DNA of 64,000 bases, taken from Pseudanabaena mucicola str. Chao 1806. Its GTDB lineage: Bacteria > Cyanobacteriota > Cyanobacteriia > Pseudanabaenales > Pseudanabaenaceae. The position numbers and the translations under genes were made by a program. Shown here one piece after another: positions 8,130 to 18,112 of this stretch; the first letter of the stretch is position 1, and each line of letters begins with the position of its first letter. Location: positions 3,396,001 through 3,460,000 of the forward strand of contig NZ_CP097329.1 of the NCBI RefSeq assembly GCF_030323025.1, written 5' to 3'. The notes below the pieces were generated by a model. That model was not told the origin of the DNA. It did not search any database and saw nothing but the letters and a program-made list of their open reading frames with translations.

Positions 8130-9095
8130 TTATACTTTTCGAGATAAAAGGATACCTAAGTATTGATGTGCTTCTGCCCAACTGGGAACAAGGTTAACTG
8201 CTGATTGAAAGCAGGCGATCGCTTCGTCAAACTTGCCAATATTATTTAAGACAAGACCAAGGTTGAAGTAGGGCTGAGCAAAATTTGGGTCAATCTCGAT
8301 TGCTTCTTTGTAAGCTAAGATGGCATCTTTCAATTGGTCACGGCGATGGAAAGTACTACCAAGATTACAGTGAGCATCAGCATAACTAGGATCAATCTGA
8401 ATAGATTTTTCAAAACAAGTGATCGCATTTCTTTCCAGTTCTTCTTTGAGCGATTCTTGGACAGAACCAATGGAACTTATCTTTTGTAAATAGGCTATGC
8501 CAAGTGCATTGTAATCCATCGCTTGCAATAGTTCTGAGCTATGATTTTCAGCACGTTTATAAATGGTATTAACTGCATCAGGATCATTGCTTTGGAAATA
8601 TATTTGGGCGATCGCTCGATAGCCATCAACATAATCAGGATTTAACGAAATGGCTCTTTCGTAGCTAGCAATTGCATCAGCGAGTCTACCTCGCTCCTTG
8701 AGACTATCACCCAACTTGCAGTGATATTCTGCCAAAAAGCGATCAGGATGTAGTTCTAATGCTTTCTGAAAATGTGTAATGGCTAATTCGCTCCATCCCA
8801 TTTGTTGATAGGCATTTCCTAAGCCTAATTGAGATTCTAAAGATTGAGGATCGAGTTGAACAGCTTTACTAAAACTAGCGATCGCTTCCATGAAATTGCC
8901 TTGCTGGTGATATATCGACCCAATACGCTCATGGGCAGCCGCAAATTCAGAATTAATCGCTAAAGCACGTTGATAATTTTTGATTGCGAGGGGGAGATTA
9001 TTGTCAGCAAGATAACGATCTCCAAATTTCAGATAGGTTTCGGGAGACTCAGGAGATAGGCTTACGGAATTGATAACATCACTCATGATAGGCAT
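8130..9095 (-). CDS. tetratricopeptide repeat protein
   Basis: A 321-residue protein built almost entirely of about eight TPR units (for example LGLGNAYQQMGWSELAITHF, then CNLGSTFHRRDQLKDAILAY). TPR arrays are protein-binding scaffolds. There is no signal peptide, membrane segment or enzymatic domain, so a cytoplasmic adaptor role is likely. It stands alone, transcribed away from the repeat-rich region at 9.1-9.6 kb. Partner unknown. Confidence 0.85.
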   Translation of the reverse strand: MPIMSDVINSVSLSPESPETYLKFGDRYLADNNLPLAIKNYQRALAINSEFAAAHERIGSIYHQQGNFMEAIASFSKAVQLDPQSLESQLGLGNAYQQMGWSELAITHFQKALELHPDRFLAEYHCKLGDSLKERGRLADAIASYERAISLNPDYVDGYRAIAQIYFQSNDPDAVNTIYKRAENHSSELLQAMDYNALGIAYLQKISSIGSVQESLKEELERNAITCFEKSIQIDPSYADAHCNLGSTFHRRDQLKDAILAYKEAIEIDPNFAQPYFNLGLVLNNIGKFDEAIACFQSAVNLVPSWAEAHQYLGILLSRKV

Positions 9096-9211
9096 GGTCA
9101 GATATTGTAGAAGAATGGGAAGAAAGATGCTTGGCGCTATGTCAAAAATTTAATAGCATAATTCCCTAAAACATTGCAGCAATTTCAGTCCTGATCTAGA
9201 TCGCGGTTGCT

Positions 9212-9317
9212 CTAAGTAGCTAGACATAAGTAAACTAAAAACCGAGAAGTTTGTTCCGCCCGCTACGCGGGCGGAACAAACTCTCGGTTTGGGTTTTAAT
9301 TAAGTTGAGCTACTTAT
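9212..9317. repeat. MITE family B (IS630-type ends), copy 1
   Basis: A ~105-base element with ends TAAGTAGCTAGACATAAG and, inverted, TAAGTAGCTCAACTTAAT. The centre is a strong palindrome (TTTGTTCCGCCCGC / GCGGGCGGAACAAA). Near-identical copies sit at 9985, 15584, 21372 and, inverted, 55216. The ends match the inverted repeats of the IS630-family element at 46632-47757. Confidence 0.85.
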
Positions 9318-9369
9318 GTCAATTATGTCAGTCAACGGTAGTCATGCAATGTAATTGTGTTGCATGACT

Positions 9370-9472
9370 ATAGCGGTTTTCATTTTGCCGTAGGCAAAAT
9401 GAAAACTCAAAACTCTTAATGGGACTGATTTTTTGTTTTCAAATGAGTGTGTACTCATTTGAAAACCGCTAT
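9370..9472. repeat. MITE family C, copy 1
   Basis: A 103-base element bounded by ATAGCGGTTTT and its complement, with two internal hairpins (CATTTTGCC/GGCAAAATG and AAATGAGTGT/ACTCATTT). The same element in opposite orientation lies at 23911-24012, and a fragment at 13291-13335. A further hairpin directly follows at 9473-9522 (CCGAAAGAATAT with its complement). Confidence 0.75.
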
Positions 9473-9530
9473 ACCGAAAGAATATAACGTTTACCCGACT
9501 GATAAACGCTATATTCTTTCGGTTTGCTTA

Positions 9531-9645
9531 AGGGACTTACGATTAATTAAAGTGCCTACGGCTTCGACTTCGCTAAGCCAACGTTGGCTTAGCGAAGTCG
9601 AAGCCATACAAACTCGGTGGTACTTTTTTTCTCGTCAAGTCCCTA
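9531..9645. repeat. MITE family D, copy 1
   Basis: A ~115-base element starting GGGACTTACGATTAATTAAA and ending CTCGTCAAGTCCC, with a central hairpin GCTTCGACTTCGCTAAGCC and its complement. A second copy is at 15269-15368. Together with families A, B, C and E it fills the gene-free stretch 9.1-9.65 kb; no gene is seen there. Confidence 0.7.
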
Positions 9646-9649
9646 ATCC

Positions 9650-9868
9650 TTATTCTTGATTTATTTCTTGAAGAGCTAATTTAGGAAAGAGAATCACGAA
9701 AAAACCCATCCATGCTGATATGGGAATTGCTACAAGAATTGTGAGCCAAAGCATCTTAAACAATAGCCAACTACCCGCAATAATTGAAAACCCAGTTAAA
9801 ATAATTGACCAAGGTTGACACCACCAAGGCTTATAATCCCAAACGCTATCAGGCTTTTCTAAGGTCAT
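9650..9868 (-). CDS. small two-helix membrane protein, DUF6737 type
   Basis: A 72-residue cyanobacterial protein with a conserved aromatic N-terminal part (VWDYKPWWCQPWSI) followed by two hydrophobic helices at about residues 22-40 and 45-63. It resembles the small family annotated DUF6737. It is probably an integral membrane protein in the plasma or thylakoid membrane; function unknown. Its 3' end abuts the family D repeat. Confidence 0.7.
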   Translation of the reverse strand: MTLEKPDSVWDYKPWWCQPWSIILTGFSIIAGSWLLFKMLWLTILVAIPISAWMGFFVILFPKLALQEINQE

Positions 9869-9903
9869 TTTTTAAAGTCCTATTTGTTAAAAGGTCGTGC
9901 TGT

Positions 9904-10096
9904 AGTGTTTTCCATTCTAGTGAAGTACAGAGGAATGTTTTCCGACTGAAGGCAGGGAAACATTCCTCTACCTCGCTTGTTTGAAAAGTGCTAAGTAGCT
10001 AGACATAAGTAAAATAAAAACCGAGAAGTTTGTTCCGCCCGCGTAGCGGGCGGAACAAACTCTGGTTTTAGGTTTTAATTAAGTTGAGCTACTTAC
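9904..10096. repeat. tandem MITEs: family E followed by family B copy 2
   Basis: 9904-9991 is a family E element (AGTGTTTTCCATTCTAGTGAAG with a central hairpin and a TGTTTGAAAAGTGCT end). It is followed at 9985-10095 by a family B element with a GTTCCGCCCGCGTAGC centre. Related E copies are at 15692-15775 and 57735-57826. This fills the space before argS; no gene is present. Confidence 0.65.
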
Positions 10097-10168
10097 AATC
10101 ACGAACTTTTTGTATTCTAACTTGAGTTCGATAATGCCATTTTTTCTCTTCGTTGAACTGACATTATT

Positions 10169-11926
10169 TTACATACGTTCTAAAACACGAATACCAAGTA
10201 GACTTAAGCCAAGCTTCAGGGCCTTGGCAGTGATGTCACAGAGACTTAAGCGGGAGAAGCGCTCGGATTCTTCCGCTTGTAGCACAGGGCATTGCTCAAA
10301 GAATTGATTGAACTTTTGACTGAGTTCAAAGAGATATTGGCAAAGACGATTGGGATAGAGTTCTTCTGCAACTGCATCGATCGCTTCCGCAAATTGCAAC
10401 AAATGCTTAGCTAACACAATCTCTGGCTCTTGCGTGAGCTTGACTGTATCCACATTTAAATTAGCAAAATCGATATCCCCTTTACGTCCAATGCCTTGGA
10501 CGCGCACATAGGCATATAGCATATAGGGAGCCGTATTGCCTTGCAGAGCAAGCATCTTATCGAAGCTGAAAATATAGTTGCTGGTACGATTTTGAGAGAG
10601 ATCAGCATACTTTACTGCACCAAGTCCAACCGCTTCGGCAACATCCCGCTTAAACTCCTCTGATGCATCGGGATTTCGGCTTTCGATGTCGGCACGGGCG
10701 CGAGTAATTGCTTCTTCGAGTAAATTTTTGAGAGCAACGGTATCGCCCGATCGCGTTTTAAACTTTTTGCCATCATCACCCATTACCAAACCAAAGGGAA
10801 CATGAGTAGTCTGTACCGTTTCAGGAATCCAATTGGCTCGTTTAGCAACTTGGAAGACTTGGGCAAAATGTCCCGATTGACCGATATCAGTAACATAAAT
10901 AATGCGCGTGGCTTTGTCCTCACGAATGCGATAACGTAGGGCCGCGAGGTCAGTAGTCGCATAGTTATAGCCACCATCAGATTTCTGGACGATCAGGGGT
11001 AAAGCTTGACCATCTTTATTAGTAAATCCTTCTAAGAATACACATAATGCACCTTGATCTTCTTGCAATAAGCCAGTTTCACGCAGATCGGTAATTACAT
11101 CTGAAAGAAAGGGATTGTAAAAAGATTCGCCACGTTCTTCTAAGTGGATATTCAGGGCATCGTAAATCTTTTGGAATTCACGACGGGACTGTTCACAAAG
11201 TAGTTGCCACGCTAGTTTTGCAGATGGTGCACCTGCCTGCAACTCCACAACGGCATTCCGTGATGTTTCCTTAAAGTTTTCATCTTCATCAAAGCGTTTT
11301 TTGGCGGCGCGATAGAGTTCTACCAAATCACCGATCGCGATCGCGTCAGCTTTGGTCAACGCATCGGGATAAACTTCGCGCAGGTAAGTAATCAACATCC
11401 CAAACTGGGTTCCCCAATCACCAACGTGGTTCAGACGGAGTACATCATGTCCCTGAAATTCTAAAATTCGCGCAATACTGTCACCGATAATCGTTGATCG
11501 CAAATGTCCGACATGCATTTCCTTAGCAATATTCGGACTAGAGAAATCGACAATCACACGCTCGGGTTGATCAACTTTAGCGATCGCTAACCGATCACTT
11601 TTTTGCATTTTTGCTAATTGGGTTTCTAAATAACTAAGTTTGAGCTTTAGGTTAATAAAGCCAGCCCCCGCAACCGTCGGAGTCTCAAAGATTTCATTTA
11701 TCGATGCATTGGCTAGTAAATTTTCAATAATTTTGGCAGCTACATCTTGCGGCTTTTGTTTTAGTTTCTTGGTCAATCCCAGAGCTGCATTACATTGATA
11801 ATCCCCAAATTTCGCATCCTTAGAAGGAGCCACGGCAGGATCATAGTTGGCATATTCTTCACCAAAGGCGGAAGCGATCGCCTTAGAAAAGCGAATTTTC
11901 AGATCAGATAGGACGGAAGTAGTCAT
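10169..11926 (-). CDS. argS: arginine--tRNA ligase
   Basis: Class I aminoacyl-tRNA synthetase that charges tRNA-Arg in the cytoplasm. The 585-residue protein has the N-terminal additional domain, the HIGH-type signature [15 protein letters not shown] at 130-144, the KMSKS-equivalent region [13 protein letters not shown], and the C-terminal anticodon-binding helical domain ending [12 protein letters not shown]. Full length for the family. It stands alone, with a TnpB element upstream. Essential housekeeping gene. Confidence 0.97.
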   Translation of the reverse strand: MTTSVLSDLKIRFSKAIASAFGEEYANYDPAVAPSKDAKFGDYQCNAALGLTKKLKQKPQDVAAKIIENLLANASINEIFETPTVAGAGFINLKLKLSYLETQLAKMQKSDRLAIAKVDQPERVIVDFSSPNIAKEMHVGHLRSTIIGDSIARILEFQGHDVLRLNHVGDWGTQFGMLITYLREVYPDALTKADAIAIGDLVELYRAAKKRFDEDENFKETSRNAVVELQAGAPSAKLAWQLLCEQSRREFQKIYDALNIHLEERGESFYNPFLSDVITDLRETGLLQEDQGALCVFLEGFTNKDGQALPLIVQKSDGGYNYATTDLAALRYRIREDKATRIIYVTDIGQSGHFAQVFQVAKRANWIPETVQTTHVPFGLVMGDDGKKFKTRSGDTVALKNLLEEAITRARADIESRNPDASEEFKRDVAEAVGLGAVKYADLSQNRTSNYIFSFDKMLALQGNTAPYMLYAYVRVQGIGRKGDIDFANLNVDTVKLTQEPEIVLAKHLLQFAEAIDAVAEELYPNRLCQYLFELSQKFNQFFEQCPVLQAEESERFSRLSLCDITAKALKLGLSLLGIRVLERM

Positions 11927-11944
11927 GGGTTAATAATTGCTTTG

Positions 11945-12080
11945 AGCATAGGTCGATCAATTTGACACTCCCCGCACTGAAGTGACGGGGATTCCTGATT
12001 CAGCGAGACAACTTACCAGATAGACTTGCATCTAATTGGTAGAGGTCGAACTCTCCACAGGCGTGAATTTGGGTATGCCC
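11945..12080 (-). ncRNA. predicted omega-RNA scaffold of TnpB
   Basis: By analogy with characterised IS605 elements, the guide RNA scaffold comprises the last part of tnpB plus the right-end hairpin, and the guide is the flanking sequence after the element (minus strand, below about 11961). The hairpin at 11970-11990 is seen directly; transcript limits are inferred. Confidence 0.4.
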
Positions 12081-13250
12081 TACCCTATTTAGACCAATAG
12101 CTAAAATATTCAGAGCCGCATTGTGGTCACGGTCTAATACAGTGCCACAAAGCCCACAGTGATGAGTACGCTGACTCAATGTTTTGACAACTTGCTTACC
12201 GCAGTTTGAGCAATTCTGGCTTGTATATTGGGGCGGTACAGCCACAGTAACCTTGCCAAATACCTTGCCAAAATACTCAACCCATTGGCAAAACATTGAC
12301 CAGCTTGCATCACTGATCGACTTAGCTAATTTGTGGTTTTTAACCATGTTGCGAATTTGCAAATCTTCATAGGCAATCAGGTCGTTAGACCTCACTACGC
12401 ACCTTGCAGTCTTTACCGCAAAGTCTTTACGCTGCCTACTTACTTGCAAATGCTTTTTAGCTAATCGTTTAATTGCTTTTCTACGATTAGCAGATCCCTT
12501 TTTGCACTTAGAAACCTTGCGCTGCAATTTTTTGAGTTGACGCTCTGACTTTCTAAGATAGCGAGGATTCTCAACTACTTCGCCTTTTGAGTCAGTGTAG
12601 AAGTGATTAAGTCCAACATCCAATCCGATTGTGGTTTGAGTCGGCTCTATTTCTTCTCTCCGATCAACATCAACACAGAATTGAGCATAGTAACCATCAG
12701 CCCGTCTTACCAGTCTGATTCGTTTTATCTGCTCTATCTGGTAGAAATTAAGGTCACGTGAACCGATTATTTTGAGTCTGCCAATCTTAAAGCCATCAGT
12801 CAAAGTTAGATGTTTCCGATCTTCACTAAGCTTCCATCCTGAAGTTTTGTATTCTACAGAATGACCACGCTTTTTGAATTTTGGATATCCTTTCTTGCCT
12901 GATACTTTCTTCTTGCAATTTTCAAAGAACCGATTAATCGCTGACCATGCTCTCTCAGCACTGGCTTGTCTGGCTTGAGAATTTAGCTTTTTCGCAAACT
13001 CAAACTCTTTGGCAAGTACAGCACAATACTTATTGAGATCGTACTTGTCGCTATCCTTTACATCCATCCATAGCCTTAAAGCCTTATTACGCACAAACAA
13101 AGCAGTACGAATCGCCTCATCGATGAGGTTGTACTGCTCTGTCTTGCCTTTAAGTTTTGCTTCAAGTACTAACATGGATTTAGTAAGTCTTATGCTGTAT
13201 ATTATAGCATAGATTAATACAAAGCCGTCCTAGAAGGACGGGGTTTTAGA
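11962..13250 (-). mobile_element. IS605-type TnpB-only transposon (no TnpA)
   Basis: The unit contains the tnpB gene and both palindromic ends but no Y1 transposase. Right end: hairpin CCCCGCACTGAAGTGACGGGG at 11970-11990, directly after the tnpB stop on the minus strand. Left end: hairpin CCGTCC-TAGAA-GGACGG at 13225-13241. Elements of this kind are moved by TnpA in trans. Exact cleavage points are not certain. Confidence 0.75.
12000..13175 (-). CDS. tnpB: TnpB RNA-guided endonuclease (IS200/IS605 OrfB)
   Basis: A 391-residue protein with the split RuvC nuclease: Asp186 in IGLDVGLNHF, Glu270 in AYEDLQIRNM and Asp350 in LDRDHNAALN. A zinc ribbon lies between with Cys322, Cys325, Cys340 and Cys343. 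All catalytic and zinc residues are present, so it should be active. TnpB is the ancestor of Cas12 and uses an omega-RNA made from the 3' end of its own gene and the right end. Start ATG at 13175. The stop lies 10 bases before the right-end hairpin. Confidence 0.93.
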   Translation of the reverse strand: MLVLEAKLKGKTEQYNLIDEAIRTALFVRNKALRLWMDVKDSDKYDLNKYCAVLAKEFEFAKKLNSQARQASAERAWSAINRFFENCKKKVSGKKGYPKFKKRGHSVEYKTSGWKLSEDRKHLTLTDGFKIGRLKIIGSRDLNFYQIEQIKRIRLVRRADGYYAQFCVDVDRREEIEPTQTTIGLDVGLNHFYTDSKGEVVENPRYLRKSERQLKKLQRKVSKCKKGSANRRKAIKRLAKKHLQVSRQRKDFAVKTARCVVRSNDLIAYEDLQIRNMVKNHKLAKSISDASWSMFCQWVEYFGKVFGKVTVAVPPQYTSQNCSNCGKQVVKTLSQRTHHCGLCGTVLDRDHNAALNILAIGLNRVGHTQIHACGEFDLYQLDASLSGKLSR

Positions 13251-13356
13251 CCCAATTTCCCGATAAAAAAGACCTAGACCTTTTTATTATGGTTTTCAAA
13301 TAAGTGCGTACTCATTTAAAAACAAATTTAAAAACAAAAAATAGTAGTCATGCAAC

Positions 13357-13397
13357 GTAATTGTGTTGCGGGTGCTTCGCGAACGCAACACAATTAC
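13357..13397. repeat. MITE-like palindrome, family A copy 2
   Basis: Palindrome GTAATTGTGTTGCGGGTGC with an imperfect right arm (GAACGCAACACAATTAC). It lies next to a fragment of family C at 13291-13335 in the gap between the TnpB element and the TolC-type gene. Confidence 0.65.
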
Positions 13398-13445
13398 TAA
13401 CCCATACCACTAGAATAATAATTTGCCTCAGACAAATTGCTGATT

Positions 13446-15008
13446 CTATAGACCCGCAACAGCCCGTTCGAGGTTGGCTCGCGCTTGATTATAGCCAATA
13501 ATTGCCTGAACTCGATTAACATCAGCGCGGGTGAAATCGGACTCAGCCGTGAGTACCTCAAGCTGTGTACCCACACCTGCATCCAGACGCAAACGCGCTA
13601 AACGAAGGGCTTCTTCAGCTTGTTTGACAGCTTTTGTGGCAGTGCCAATTTGTTGGAAGCGCGATCGCTGATTGATATATGCTGACTCCACATCAAAACG
13701 GGCTTGACGGGCTGCTTGCTCAAACTTACTTTCGGCAGTGGCTTGATCGGCTTTAAATTGGTCAACTTGGGCAGCCGTTTTGCCACCGTCATAGAGAGTC
13801 CAGCTTATAGTTGCACCAATTTGATAGCCAGTACCAATTCCGCCACCACTAGTAAATTCCGAAGCGGTATTGAAGTTAGCAAATACACCGACCTGAGGAC
13901 CTAACTTGGCTAGAGCTGCATTCGCATTACTGCGAGCTACCTCTCGTTGTAATTTTTGGGTATCTAGTTCAGCCCGATTCCTAACTGCGAGTAGAATCGA
14001 TTCTTCTAAAGGCATCTTCCACTCAGCTACGGGTGCTATTTTATCCGCAGCCGTGATTTCTACTGTAGGAGGGTAGTTAAGCTGACGCGACAGCTCCCGT
14101 CTTGCCACTAGTTGAGCCGCTTCTGCATTCAGCAAATCCTGCTTAGCATTGGCAAGGGAAACCTCCGATTGCAGAACATCAAATTTTGTACCCACGCCTG
14201 CGCGTTCTCTGGCTTGAGTATCTTTTAAGCTTCTTTCGGCATTTTTAACAGCTTGTCGTTGAATGCGGATCGTTTCGTCGGCATTTTGGAGATTGTAGTA
14301 GGCTGTAACGATATTGAGGCGCAAGGTTTGGCGAGCTTGATTGAGATTAGACTCAGCAATGCGGAGGTTATTTTCGGCGGCGGCGATGGTCGCGTCATTT
14401 ACCCCAGAGTCAAATAGGGTGTAGTTAATCCCTACAGTACCCGTGAGGGGATTACTAATCGTATTACGTGGCGATAATGGTGGTGTTGAGGGATTATTGA
14501 TATTACTTAGCCGAGTTTGTGCCGAGTCGTTGTAACTATATTGAACTGTCCCTGATACTGTTGGCGATCGCCCTGCTTCCGCGCCTTGTAATGCAGCTCG
14601 AGCCTTATCTACGGCAATACGAGCTTGAATCCAGTCCGAGTTCGTCTTTTCTACTAACTCAAGGACTTCTGCGAGGGTAACAGACTTAGTAATCTCTAGT
14701 TTGACTTGACTAGGTGTTGTTGGAACAACTAGCGGTTGCTCTGGGTTTAGTTGCCCAGGAGTAGATACGGATGCACTAGGCAAAACTCTTGTAGGTTCTG
14801 TAGAACTGATAAATTGAGACTGCGATGGCTTGACATCTCCTACTACTGCGGGGGTAATAGGAGGTTTGCTGGTCTCTGGCGTGGTGGATTCAGAAATGAC
14901 AGCAAATTTTAATTTTGATGGGGTAAATTCTTGAGCATTGGCTGTCCAAGCTGGAATCAGAAGCGATAAACTCGCACCAAGCGTCAACCAACTGGAAGAA
15001 ATTCGCAT
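13446..15008 (-). CDS. TolC-family outer membrane efflux protein
   Basis: A 520-residue outer-membrane channel component of tripartite export. It starts with a Sec signal peptide (MRISSSWLTLGASLSLLIPA, cleavage after ANA near residue 25), then a Pro/Thr-rich linker (30-105). Two homologous OEP domains follow, each with long coiled helices (LAEVLELVEKTNSDWIQARI and, in the second half, ESILLAVRNRAELDTQKLQR). It ends with the repeat QARANLERAVAGL. No inner-membrane partner is adjacent, so it probably serves several exporters, as single TolC homologues in cyanobacteria do. Confidence 0.92.
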   Translation of the reverse strand: MRISSSWLTLGASLSLLIPAWTANAQEFTPSKLKFAVISESTTPETSKPPITPAVVGDVKPSQSQFISSTEPTRVLPSASVSTPGQLNPEQPLVVPTTPSQVKLEITKSVTLAEVLELVEKTNSDWIQARIAVDKARAALQGAEAGRSPTVSGTVQYSYNDSAQTRLSNINNPSTPPLSPRNTISNPLTGTVGINYTLFDSGVNDATIAAAENNLRIAESNLNQARQTLRLNIVTAYYNLQNADETIRIQRQAVKNAERSLKDTQARERAGVGTKFDVLQSEVSLANAKQDLLNAEAAQLVARRELSRQLNYPPTVEITAADKIAPVAEWKMPLEESILLAVRNRAELDTQKLQREVARSNANAALAKLGPQVGVFANFNTASEFTSGGGIGTGYQIGATISWTLYDGGKTAAQVDQFKADQATAESKFEQAARQARFDVESAYINQRSRFQQIGTATKAVKQAEEALRLARLRLDAGVGTQLEVLTAESDFTRADVNRVQAIIGYNQARANLERAVAGL

Positions 15009-15120
15009 AATCTTAGTTTACAACTCCTCAGATTTAAATAGCAGCCAAAATAACTTACTTAGGGCATATTCTGATAGCGCATGGATGACAATCATCATCC
15101 AATTGGGTTAAATATCTGAA

Positions 15121-15807
15121 ATTAAGCCCTTAGTGTATTAAGTAGCTATGCATAAATAACTTTAAAGCATAGAAGCATTGGTCACCCGCTACAAATTTTC
15201 AAATACGGAGCTTTGTACTTTTGTACTTACTTAAAACCCAGAAATATTTCTGTAATACTCAAAACCTCAAGAGACTTGCGATTAATTAAAGTACCTACAA
15301 CTTCGACTACGCTGAGCGTAGTCGAAGTTGTACAAACTCGGTGGTACCTTTTTTCTCGTCAAGTCCCCAATAGGATTTAAGCCAAAAAATTTAGCGCCCT
15401 CTCAGCATGTGCTAAATTTTTTGGCTTAAATCTGGTTTCGTAATGGGTAGTTATGCAATGTAATTGTGTTGCGGGCGCGAAGCGCCCGCAACACAATTAC
15501 TAAAAAAATCACTTTGCAGCACTACACTTAATGTTCCTGACAGTTGGGAAATATCAATATATTTAAGAGATATATTTAAATGTAATAAGTAGCTAGACAT
15601 AAGTAAACTAAAAACCGAGAAGTTTGTTCCGCCCGCGTAGCGGGCGGAACAAACTCTCGTTTTGGGTTTTAATTAAGTTGAGCTACTTATAGTGTTTCTC
15701 AGTCTAGTGAAGTTCAGGTTGTTTCCCCGCCAAAGACGAGGAAAATTTGGACTTTTCTTGATTGAAAATCGCATATATAGCCAGAAAACTTACAGACTTT
15801 CCATACA
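15121..15807. repeat. cluster of MITE-like repeats, no gene
   Basis: This 0.7-kb gap is almost entirely repeats. It holds an IS630-type end (TTAAGTAGCTATGCATAAAT at about 15139), a short family F derivative (15215-15268), family D copy 2 (15269-15368), and a 22-base perfect hairpin GATTTAAGCCAAAAAATTTAGC at 15372-15433. These are followed by family A copy 3 (15460-15500), family B copy 3 (15584-15690) and family E copy 2 (15692-15775). No coding frame is supported before pepA. Confidence 0.7.
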
Positions 15808-17349
15808 ATGAAAATTCTTACATCGGAAACTGCGACCCACTTTTGGCGAGGAGATGCCCTTGCGATCGCTGTTTTTGCCAACCCTAAAGATCCTAATGAG
15901 ACAACTACTGATCATGCAGAGGAGAAAGTAGTTAAAACCATAGAACTATCCGATACTATCAAGCAGCTAGATATCAATGTTTTGGCTTGCACTTTGACTG
16001 ATCTAATCACTGAGGGAGAGTTTACGGGAGAAAACGGGACATCGGTTAGTGGTCGTGTTGGTGTTGACTATGCCGTGCGTAAGGTGATCTTGATTGGATT
16101 GGGTGATCCCGCTAAGGCAAATGTGGATGAATGGCGCAAAGCTGCGGCAACAGCCGTGAAATGGGCTAATAAGGAAAAAGCCACCAGTTTAGCGATCGCT
16201 TTTCCTGAATATAACCAAGATGCCAGTGTCACAGCACAAGCAATCTCAGAAGGTTTATTGCTAGCAGCACATCAGGATAAGCGCTTTAAGTCAAAAAATA
16301 ATCAACCTTGGCGCGTTGAACAGGTGGAGATTTTGGAAACGAAACCTGAAGTCGCTGATCCTGCGATCATCAAGGCTCAGCAGATCGTTGATGGTGTAAT
16401 TTTGGCTCGGGAACTAGTATCGGCTCCAGCCAATATTGTCACCCCGATTACATTGGCGGAAACTGCCGTGGCGATCGCCTCTGAATCCGAGCAATTCACC
16501 GCTAAAATCCTTGAGCAAGCTGATTGTGAAGCGTTAGGCATGGGTTCATTCCTTGGTGTGGCGAAAGCCTCCGATATTCCGCCCAAATTTATTCACCTCA
16601 CCTATAGCAACGGCATACCGAAGCGCAAATTAGCGATCGTCGGTAAGGGCTTAACCTTTGATTCTGGTGGTTTAAATCTGAAAACAGGCATTGGTAGTAG
16701 TATCGAACTAATGAAAACCGATATGGGAGGTTCCGCTGCCGCATTGGGTGCAGCGAAAGCGATTGCCCATCTGCAACCCACCGATATTGAAGTTCATTTC
16801 ATCGTCGCAACATGCGAAAACATGGTCAATGGTAGCGCTATGCGTCCAGGAGACATCCTCACGGCTTCAAATGGTAAAACCATTGAGGTGAATAATACGG
16901 ATGCGGAAGGTCGCTTGACTCTTGCCGATGCGCTTGTCTATGCCGATAAGTTAGGTGTTGATGCGATCGTTGATCTCGCCACACTCACAGGTGCTTGTGT
17001 GGTTGCCCTTGGGGAAGATATCGGCGGTATGTGGTCGATTGATGATGATTTTGCCGAGGCGATCGCTAAAGCCGCCAAATATGCGGGCGAGAAGTTCTGG
17101 CGGATGCCTCTTGAAACGCCTTACTTCGATCAGTTGAAATCAGTTGTTGCCGATTTCAAAAACACAGGTTCCCGTGCAGGTGGCGCGATTACGGGTGCTT
17201 TATTCCTGAAGCAATTTGTGGAAAAAACGAAGGCATGGGCACACCTTGATATTGCTGGTCCAGTCTGGACAGAGCGAGAGTCAGGCTATAACAACGCTGG
17301 CGGTACGGGATTTGCAGTGCGTACCTTGGTGAATTTAATTATCAATTAA
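15808..17349 (+). CDS. pepA: leucyl aminopeptidase (M17)
   Basis: A cytosolic dinuclear-metal aminopeptidase of 513 residues. The M17 signature NTDAEGRL lies at 363-370; metal ligands are Lys280, Asp285, Asp305, Asp365 and Glu367 by motif. The N-terminal domain (1-180) is the usual poorly conserved M17 domain that mediates hexamer formation. Full length, ATG start, single-gene unit ending in a family A repeat. Confidence 0.96.
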   Translation: MKILTSETATHFWRGDALAIAVFANPKDPNETTTDHAEEKVVKTIELSDTIKQLDINVLACTLTDLITEGEFTGENGTSVSGRVGVDYAVRKVILIGLGDPAKANVDEWRKAAATAVKWANKEKATSLAIAFPEYNQDASVTAQAISEGLLLAAHQDKRFKSKNNQPWRVEQVEILETKPEVADPAIIKAQQIVDGVILARELVSAPANIVTPITLAETAVAIASESEQFTAKILEQADCEALGMGSFLGVAKASDIPPKFIHLTYSNGIPKRKLAIVGKGLTFDSGGLNLKTGIGSSIELMKTDMGGSAAALGAAKAIAHLQPTDIEVHFIVATCENMVNGSAMRPGDILTASNGKTIEVNNTDAEGRLTLADALVYADKLGVDAIVDLATLTGACVVALGEDIGGMWSIDDDFAEAIAKAAKYAGEKFWRMPLETPYFDQLKSVVADFKNTGSRAGGAITGALFLKQFVEKTKAWAHLDIAGPVWTERESGYNNAGGTGFAVRTLVNLIIN

Positions 17350-17351
17350 CG

Positions 17352-17422
17352 GTAGCTGCAAAGTAATTTTTTTAGTAATTGTGTTGCAGGCGCGAAGCGC
17401 CTGCAACACAATTAAATTGCAT
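17352..17422. repeat. MITE-like palindrome, family A copy 4 (inverted)
   Basis: An inverted copy, with the AAAGTAATTTTTTTAGTAATTG side first, then the hairpin GTGTTGCAGGCGC / GCGCCTGCAACAC. It follows the pepA stop directly and may act as its transcript end. Confidence 0.65.
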
Positions 17423-17554
17423 GAATACCCGCAAATTTTGCAATCATCATACTCAAAACATCAAGCAGCCCCCTAGCTCAAACTTAACATAACTTTGCTT
17501 GACATCATACTTAGGTATAAGGTCTAGGATGATGCCATTAAAATTTGTGAGTAA

Positions 17555-18112
17555 ATGTTGATGAGTCACCTAGCTAAGCGTCTGCGCGAAGGTACACAGA
17601 AATCTCATACTGCCGCTGAGAATACCGCATTTATGAAATGCTTTCTTAAGGGAATAGTGGAGACTGTTCCTTTTAGGAAATTATTAGCAAATCTCTACTT
17701 GGTTTATAGCACCCTCGAAGAGGAATTTCATCGGCATCAGCAACATCCTATTGTTGGCAAATTATATTTCCAAGAACTCAATCGCCAACAAAATTTAGAA
17801 CAGGATTTAGCCTTCTATTATGGTGAAAATTGGCATTCCGAAATTGTGCCTTTAAAAGCAGGGCAAGCCTACGTCGATCGCCTCAGGGAAATATCCAATA
17901 GGGATCCTGTATTGCTGATTGCTCATTCCTATACCCGTTATATGGGTGATTTATCTGGTGGTCAATCTCTCAAGCATATCGTGCGATCGGCTCTCGACTT
18001 ACCCGATGAATGTGGTACAACTTTTTATGAATTTGACCAATTGCCAACGTTAGAGGCAAAGAAGAACTTTAAAGATAGATATCGTCAGGCTTTAGATTCC
18101 CTTTCAGCCTGA
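17555..18112 (+). pseudogene. heme oxygenase, C-terminally truncated
   Basis: Heme oxygenase opens heme to biliverdin for bilins. The 185-residue frame has the proximal His18 (KSHTAAEN) and the distal-helix GDLSGGQ at 131-137, but stops after DSLSA, about 55 residues short of cyanobacterial enzymes (about 240). The stop arises where heme oxygenase sequence joins hemN sequence near 18106, so a deletion removed its tail. Upstream, TTGACA (17499-17504) and TATAAG lie within an imperfect CATCAT/ATGATG repeat, possibly the old operon promoter. Residual activity cannot be excluded. A second ATG at 17561 is an equally good start. Confidence 0.85.

Noticed and set aside
9447-9659. 70-codon plus-strand frame
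   Set aside because: It consists of palindromic repeat sequence (families C and D) and is not expected to be coding.
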